Origin: Patescibacteria group bacterium
Lineage (GTDB): Bacteria; Patescibacteriota; Microgenomatia; UBA8517
Direction: 5' to 3'
Length of the DNA stretch: 8,154 nt
NCBI GenBank assembly: GCA_018826545.1
Contig: JAHKAL010000066.1
Coordinates: forward strand, 1-8,154
The notes below the pieces were generated by a model. It saw only the letters and a program-made list of their open reading frames with translations. It had not been told where the DNA came from and ran no database searches. Position numbers and translations under genes: made by a program. This document shows positions 5,715-8,154 of this stretch, in pieces; position 1 is the stretch's first letter; every line of letters starts with the position of its first letter.

Positions 5715-5720
5715 CTCACG
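5707..5720 (-). promoter_or_regulatory. Small 5' hairpin competing with riboswitch P1
   Basis: CGTGA-GTTA-TCACG forms a perfect 5-bp stem with a 4-base loop at the expected 5' end of the metK leader. It uses the TTATC strand needed for aptamer P1, so the two cannot coexist. It may delay or weaken the ligand-bound state, or protect the RNA end. The role is inferred. Confidence 0.4.
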
Positions 5721-5729
5721 TTAATATAA

Positions 5730-5756
5730 ATTATAGAATTAATAGAAGATTGTCAA
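5730..5756 (-). promoter_or_regulatory. metK promoter (TTGACA-15-TATAAT)
   Basis: Consensus TTGACA (5756-5751) and TATAAT (5735-5730) are separated by 15 bp, slightly short of the usual 17. Initiation would fall near 5723, giving a leader of about 175 bases that contains the whole SAM-I aptamer and terminator. The -35 begins 6 bases after the stop codon of the upstream gene. Confidence 0.7.
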
Positions 5757-5762
5757 TAAGTT

Positions 5763-6275
5763 TTATTGAACTTTATAAAATTCGTAGGCTTTTGTCTTTA
5801 GATTTTCTGAAAATTTACTAATATCAAAACCATTTATGGCAGTTTTGGCAATATTTTCTGGAAACATATTTTTAATTGATTTTGAATATCCTTCTCCGTC
5901 TACTGGTTGTTGAAAATTTTGTATTTTAATTTCATTTCCACTTTTGGTTGCATTTAATTTTACAGGCATACTTACTCCTGCTCCCATTAATACATCTTCA
6001 CCTTTTTTATAGTATTCTTCGCAATATGCCCAAAGATAATAAGCTATTTGACCGTCTCTTTCTTCTGATCCATATTTATGAAAAGTGCAAAAGACTTTTC
6101 CTTCATATTCAGGTTTAAGAATATTATTATTTAAATATTCTTCAATTATTAAGTTTTCAGAAGAAGATTCATTTAAAAGAGGAACTTGGTTAATGTTTTC
6201 TTTGTTATTTTTGTAGATAATAATTCCAATTACAAGAAAAGATGAAAAAACAAATAAGATTATTTTATTTTTCAT
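5763..6275 (-). CDS. Membrane-anchored extracytoplasmic protein, unknown function
   Basis: This 170-residue protein begins with a short positive N-terminus and one hydrophobic segment (about residues 4-21, IILFVFSSFLVIGIIIY), so the rest probably lies outside the membrane. There is no lipobox cysteine. The body contains EGKVFCTFHKYGSEERDGQIAYYLWAYCEEYY and GAGVSMPVKLNATKSGNEIKIQNFQQPVDGEGYSKSIKNMFP. That pattern (YLWA-CE, PVKL, P-DG-Y, IK-FP) seems familiar from small exported proteins in Firmicutes and CPR genomes, but I cannot name a function. Two cysteines (in VFCTF and AYCEE) could form a disulfide. Its ATG overlaps the end of the nuclease gene by 11 bases and lacks a Shine-Dalgarno, suggesting translational coupling. 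It is the last gene of the four-gene operon. Confidence 0.8.
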   Translation of the reverse strand: MKNKIILFVFSSFLVIGIIIYKNNKENINQVPLLNESSSENLIIEEYLNNNILKPEYEGKVFCTFHKYGSEERDGQIAYYLWAYCEEYYKKGEDVLMGAGVSMPVKLNATKSGNEIKIQNFQQPVDGEGYSKSIKNMFPENIAKTAINGFDISKFSENLKTKAYEFYKVQ

Positions 6276-7104
6276 TTAATATATAAGTATCTTGATTATA
6301 TCCAGAAACTCCAATATATTCTGCTTCTCCATTTAATACTTTTTCTAAATCTTTGCAAGCAAAACATCCACCCTTTGGGCATTTAAAGTAATTAATTTGC
6401 CGCCCTAACTTTATTCTTTTTGCAACGTTAGTTATTTGATCATGTGCCATATCAAGTTTAGGAAGCTTTACCTCAGCAGGTTTTTTTGAAGAATTTAGGT
6501 ACCAATAACTTGCTTTCTCAACTTTTCTTTTTTGTAAATTAGTTGCAAGAAGTAAATAAATTGGAAGCTGCAAAGATCCACTAGACTCTTCATTTTTCCC
6601 AGTTTTGAAATCAATTATATGTATACTGTTGGTTTTTTCTAAATATTCTATCCAGTCTATTTTTCCACAAAGGATGATATTATCTTTTTCTGAAAACCAA
6701 TAATAAGGAAGACCATCCTCACTTTTTAATTTAATAGCTTTATTAATAATAGGTCCAGGGTTTTCTTCAATATTTTTAAGCATCTTAAGGCCTCTTTCTT
6801 TATACTCATTTTCTTGGGTTTGGTTTTTAAATCCTCCTTTTTTACCTGAAACTTTAGGCCATGATTCTTCCAGATATTTTTTTAAAGGTACCTTAAGTCT
6901 TTGGTCAGTTGGTTTTTTTGACACTTCTTCAATGATTTTATGGACAATAAGCCCCAATGCTAAGGGTGGTTTCATTACTGTAATTTTGTGGCCAGTTTTT
7001 GGATCTTTATATACATTTTTAAGATAATAAAGCCTGGGACAGTTTAAAAAATCTGAGATAGAAGAATGGGAGAGCCAAAGAGCTTTATATTTATCTTTTG
7101 CCAT
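6265..7104 (-). CDS. PD-(D/E)XK (RecB/Cas4-like) nuclease with probable Fe-S cluster
   Basis: This 279-residue protein carries the RecB/Cas4-type nuclease motifs in order: LSHSSISDFLNCPRLYYLK (11-29), GLIVHKIIEE with His55, LCGKIDW with Asp150, HIIDFKTGK with Asp165 and Lys167, and QLPIYLL with Gln179 and Tyr183. Cys22 at the N-terminus plus Cys242, Cys247 and Cys250 near the C-terminus (CPKGGCFAC) match the four-cysteine 4Fe-4S arrangement of Cas4 and AddB-type nucleases. The expected role is Mg-dependent cleavage of DNA ends or single strands. No helicase, AddA or Cas1/Cas2 gene lies nearby, so it is annotated as a stand-alone nuclease. AAAGGA lies 4 bases before the ATG, a good Shine-Dalgarno. 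It overlaps the upstream gene by 14 bases and the downstream gene by 11. Confidence 0.92.
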   Translation of the reverse strand: MAKDKYKALWLSHSSISDFLNCPRLYYLKNVYKDPKTGHKITVMKPPLALGLIVHKIIEEVSKKPTDQRLKVPLKKYLEESWPKVSGKKGGFKNQTQENEYKERGLKMLKNIEENPGPIINKAIKLKSEDGLPYYWFSEKDNIILCGKIDWIEYLEKTNSIHIIDFKTGKNEESSGSLQLPIYLLLATNLQKRKVEKASYWYLNSSKKPAEVKLPKLDMAHDQITNVAKRIKLGRQINYFKCPKGGCFACKDLEKVLNGEAEYIGVSGYNQDTYILNEK

Positions 7105-7459
7105 TTAATCCTTTTTTTGTGGGAAGTTTGGAATTTAGATCAACCACTATTGGACGGACTAGCATGGTTCCTAAAGATGCTAAATGAAATCCAGCTTTCA
7201 TAATAAAACCTAAAATAAGTAAATGGATACCAATATTTGTAATTAAAGCAATAGTGTCATTATCAATATTTAACATTTGGTTTAAAGAGATTGGATTTTT
7301 GGAAGGTTCGCCTGGAGTAATTGTTGAAACTATTTCTTTATTTATAAATTCTATTGGATTAGATTTTCTTGTAAGAATGTTAAATGCATTTAATCCAGAT
7401 AAAATTATTGCCATAACTCCAAAAAAGAGAAGTATATAGCCAATAATCTTTTCAATCAT
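7091..7459 (-). CDS. Small two-helix membrane protein, unknown function
   Basis: The 122 residues hold a hydrophobic helix at about 4-26 (KIIGYILLFFGVMAIILSGL) and a second at about 70-88 (IALITNIGIHLLILGFIMK), followed by an amphipathic stretch, AGFHLASLGTMLVRPIVVDL. The loop between them (30-69) is polar, with a TITPGEPSKNPISL segment. The C-terminus is basic (KLPTKKGLNGKR). I recognise no named family. It starts within the last codons of the upstream gene (ATGA overlap) and its end overlaps the nuclease start by 14 bases, so the proteins are probably produced together. Confidence 0.78.
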   Translation of the reverse strand: MIEKIIGYILLFFGVMAIILSGLNAFNILTRKSNPIEFINKEIVSTITPGEPSKNPISLNQMLNIDNDTIALITNIGIHLLILGFIMKAGFHLASLGTMLVRPIVVDLNSKLPTKKGLNGKR

Positions 7460-7698
7460 TTTTTAATTTTAATTTTTGATTTTAAGTTGGAGATTAACTT
7501 TTTTAAGTCAATTTTATAAAGAAGGAAAATATACAATATTTCTAGAAGTCCGAATGAGTTAAATACAAAAATAATTGCAAACCACACTTTTGCATCTTTT
7601 TTTGCTGCTTTCCAAAGAGCTATTGCTTTCCAAATAGCACTCCATACGTAAATAATTGGGAAAATATATTGTGAGTTATTTGTTATAAATCCTTGCAT
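7456..7698 (-). CDS. DUF5652-like small membrane protein, first gene of the nuclease operon
   Basis: This 80-residue protein has two hydrophobic helices, about 10-29 (QYIFPIIYVWSAIWKAIALW) and 37-60 (KVWFAIIFVFNSFGLLEILYIFLL), and a lysine-rich C-terminal tail (KKLISNLKSKIKIKK). The pattern WKAIALWKAAKKD, a hydrophobic stretch, then FGLLEILYIF matches my memory of DUF5652, a small membrane domain frequent in CPR bacteria and archaea with no assigned function. A -35/-10 pair ends 6 bp before the ATG, so its mRNA is probably leaderless. Its TGA stop overlaps the next gene's ATG by 4 bases, and it heads the overlapping four-gene unit. Confidence 0.8.
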   Translation of the reverse strand: MQGFITNNSQYIFPIIYVWSAIWKAIALWKAAKKDAKVWFAIIFVFNSFGLLEILYIFLLYKIDLKKLISNLKSKIKIKK

Positions 7699-7704
7699 AA
7701 ATTT

Positions 7705-7733
7705 ATTATATCCTTTTTCTAGAAAAATGTTAA
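7705..7733 (-). promoter_or_regulatory. Promoter of the nuclease/membrane-protein operon (TTAACA-17-TATAAT)
   Basis: On the minus strand TTAACA (7733-7728) and a perfect TATAAT (7710-7705) are spaced by the optimal 17 bp. The ATG at 7698 begins 6 bp after the -10 box, so initiation should fall on or next to the start codon. It overlaps the divergent promoter on the other strand. Confidence 0.75.
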
Positions 7734-7736
7734 AAT
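7728..7736 (+). promoter_or_regulatory. Extended -10 promoter of the guanylate kinase gene (TGT-TAAAAT)
   Basis: TG-n-TAAAAT lies 7 bp before the ATG at 7744, predicting a leaderless transcript. No consensus -35 is seen 17 bp upstream, which the extended -10 could compensate for. Its bases 7728-7733 are also the -35 box of the divergent operon, so polymerase can occupy only one of the two at a time. Confidence 0.6.
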
Positions 7737-7743
7737 TTTCTTG

Positions 7744-8154
7744 ATGAAGGAACTAAATAATTTTTCTCCAATATTAAATAAAAGATTTAGTGAAAGTGAG
7801 CTACAAAAAAATAACGACTATATTTTTGAAATTAGGAAAAATACAAAAAATTTATCTAAAAGGTATAAAAGGGGCAATCTAGCAATTTTAATAAGTGGAC
7901 CATCGGGAAGTGGAAAAGATAGTATTGTGAATTTACTTCCTGATAATTTTAGAAGAGTTAAAACTTGCACTACAAGAGCAATAAGATCTGAAGAAATCGG
8001 AAATGATCCATACATAAGATTAACCTTAAGACAATTTGAAAAAGGAATCGCTAATCAGGAATTTTTAGAAACAAATTTATATGATGGAAACTATTATGGA
8101 AGTAAGATCAGCGAAATTAACAAAATAAAGTTATTGGGGAAAATACCAATATTA
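7744..8154 (+). CDS. gmk: Guanylate kinase, N-terminal part (runs off the right edge)
   Basis: Guanylate kinase phosphorylates GMP to GDP with ATP. The 137 residues in the window contain the P-loop in LAILISGPSGSGKDS (46-60), the GMP-binding TCTTRAIRSEE (74-84, with Arg78 and Arg81), an FEKGIANQEFLE segment (98-109) and YDGNYYG (113-119), all in family order. About 45 residues precede the P-loop, longer than the few residues in E. coli Gmk; this extension is charged and probably helical. The residue after the P-loop lysine is Asp59 rather than Ser/Thr, with Ser at the next position. The GKD form is one I recall from guanylate kinases of CPR and Chloroflexi. The start at 7744 is set by the promoter 7 bp upstream; no Shine-Dalgarno is present. 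Confidence 0.88.
   Translation, partial: MKELNNFSPILNKRFSESELQKNNDYIFEIRKNTKNLSKRYKRGNLAILISGPSGSGKDSIVNLLPDNFRRVKTCTTRAIRSEEIGNDPYIRLTLRQFEKGIANQEFLETNLYDGNYYGSKISEINKIKLLGKIPIL

Noticed and set aside
6265..7104. Cas4 of a CRISPR-Cas locus
   Set aside because: The nuclease has Cas4-like motifs, but no repeats, cas1, cas2 or effector gene are in the window.
1..8154. UGA recoding as in some CPR lineages
   Set aside because: No in-frame TGA occurs in the long genes, and TGA serves as a stop at 7456-7458.

Overview
This 8.15-kb window is AT-rich and tightly packed. It most resembles a small-genome Patescibacteria (CPR) bacterium, perhaps Microgenomates-like. That placement is an inference from the very low GC, short versions of core enzymes, overlapping genes, a DUF5652-type small membrane protein, a GKDS-type P-loop in the guanylate kinase and a GyrA with an internal insertion. 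The standard code fits: TGA acts as a stop and none interrupts the long frames.

Layout. Bases 1-2582 (minus) carry the N-terminal half of gyrA, running off the left edge. It is interrupted by a complete 434-residue intein (921-2222) with splicing blocks and a LAGLIDADG homing-endonuclease domain. The intein sits exactly between the catalytic tyrosine and the next residue. Upstream lie a short leader with a 22-bp perfect palindrome and a MazG-type nucleotide pyrophosphohydrolase (2673-3002, minus). Two plus-strand genes follow: an exported phosphodiester-glycosidase-like protein (3129-3887), whose conserved C-terminus is displaced by a -1 frameshift at an A7 run, and an unrecognised 184-residue protein (3955-4509). 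The latter converges on and overlaps metK (4502-5548, minus) by 8 bp.

metK is preceded by a SAM-I riboswitch (5613-5714) and a terminator hairpin (5553-5584) whose 3' arm also holds the Shine-Dalgarno sequence. A recognisable antiterminator pairing is present, so S-adenosylmethionine probably represses its own synthesis. Upstream of metK is a four-gene minus-strand operon with 4-, 14- and 11-nt overlaps (7698 down to 5763). In transcription order it encodes a DUF5652-like membrane protein, a two-helix membrane protein, an Fe-S-type PD-(D/E)XK (RecB/Cas4-like) nuclease and an anchored extracytoplasmic protein. No terminator separates this operon from the metK leader.

Divergent from the operon is a guanylate kinase gene (7744 to the right edge, plus). 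The two divergent promoters overlap in a 45-bp gap.

Four genes have a -10 box only 6-8 bp before the ATG and no Shine-Dalgarno sequence, suggesting leaderless mRNAs. metK, by contrast, has a long regulated leader with a Shine-Dalgarno. The most notable items are the GyrA intein, the dual-purpose riboswitch hairpin, the nuclease/membrane-protein operon and the leaderless promoter pattern. No function is proven for the operon as a system.
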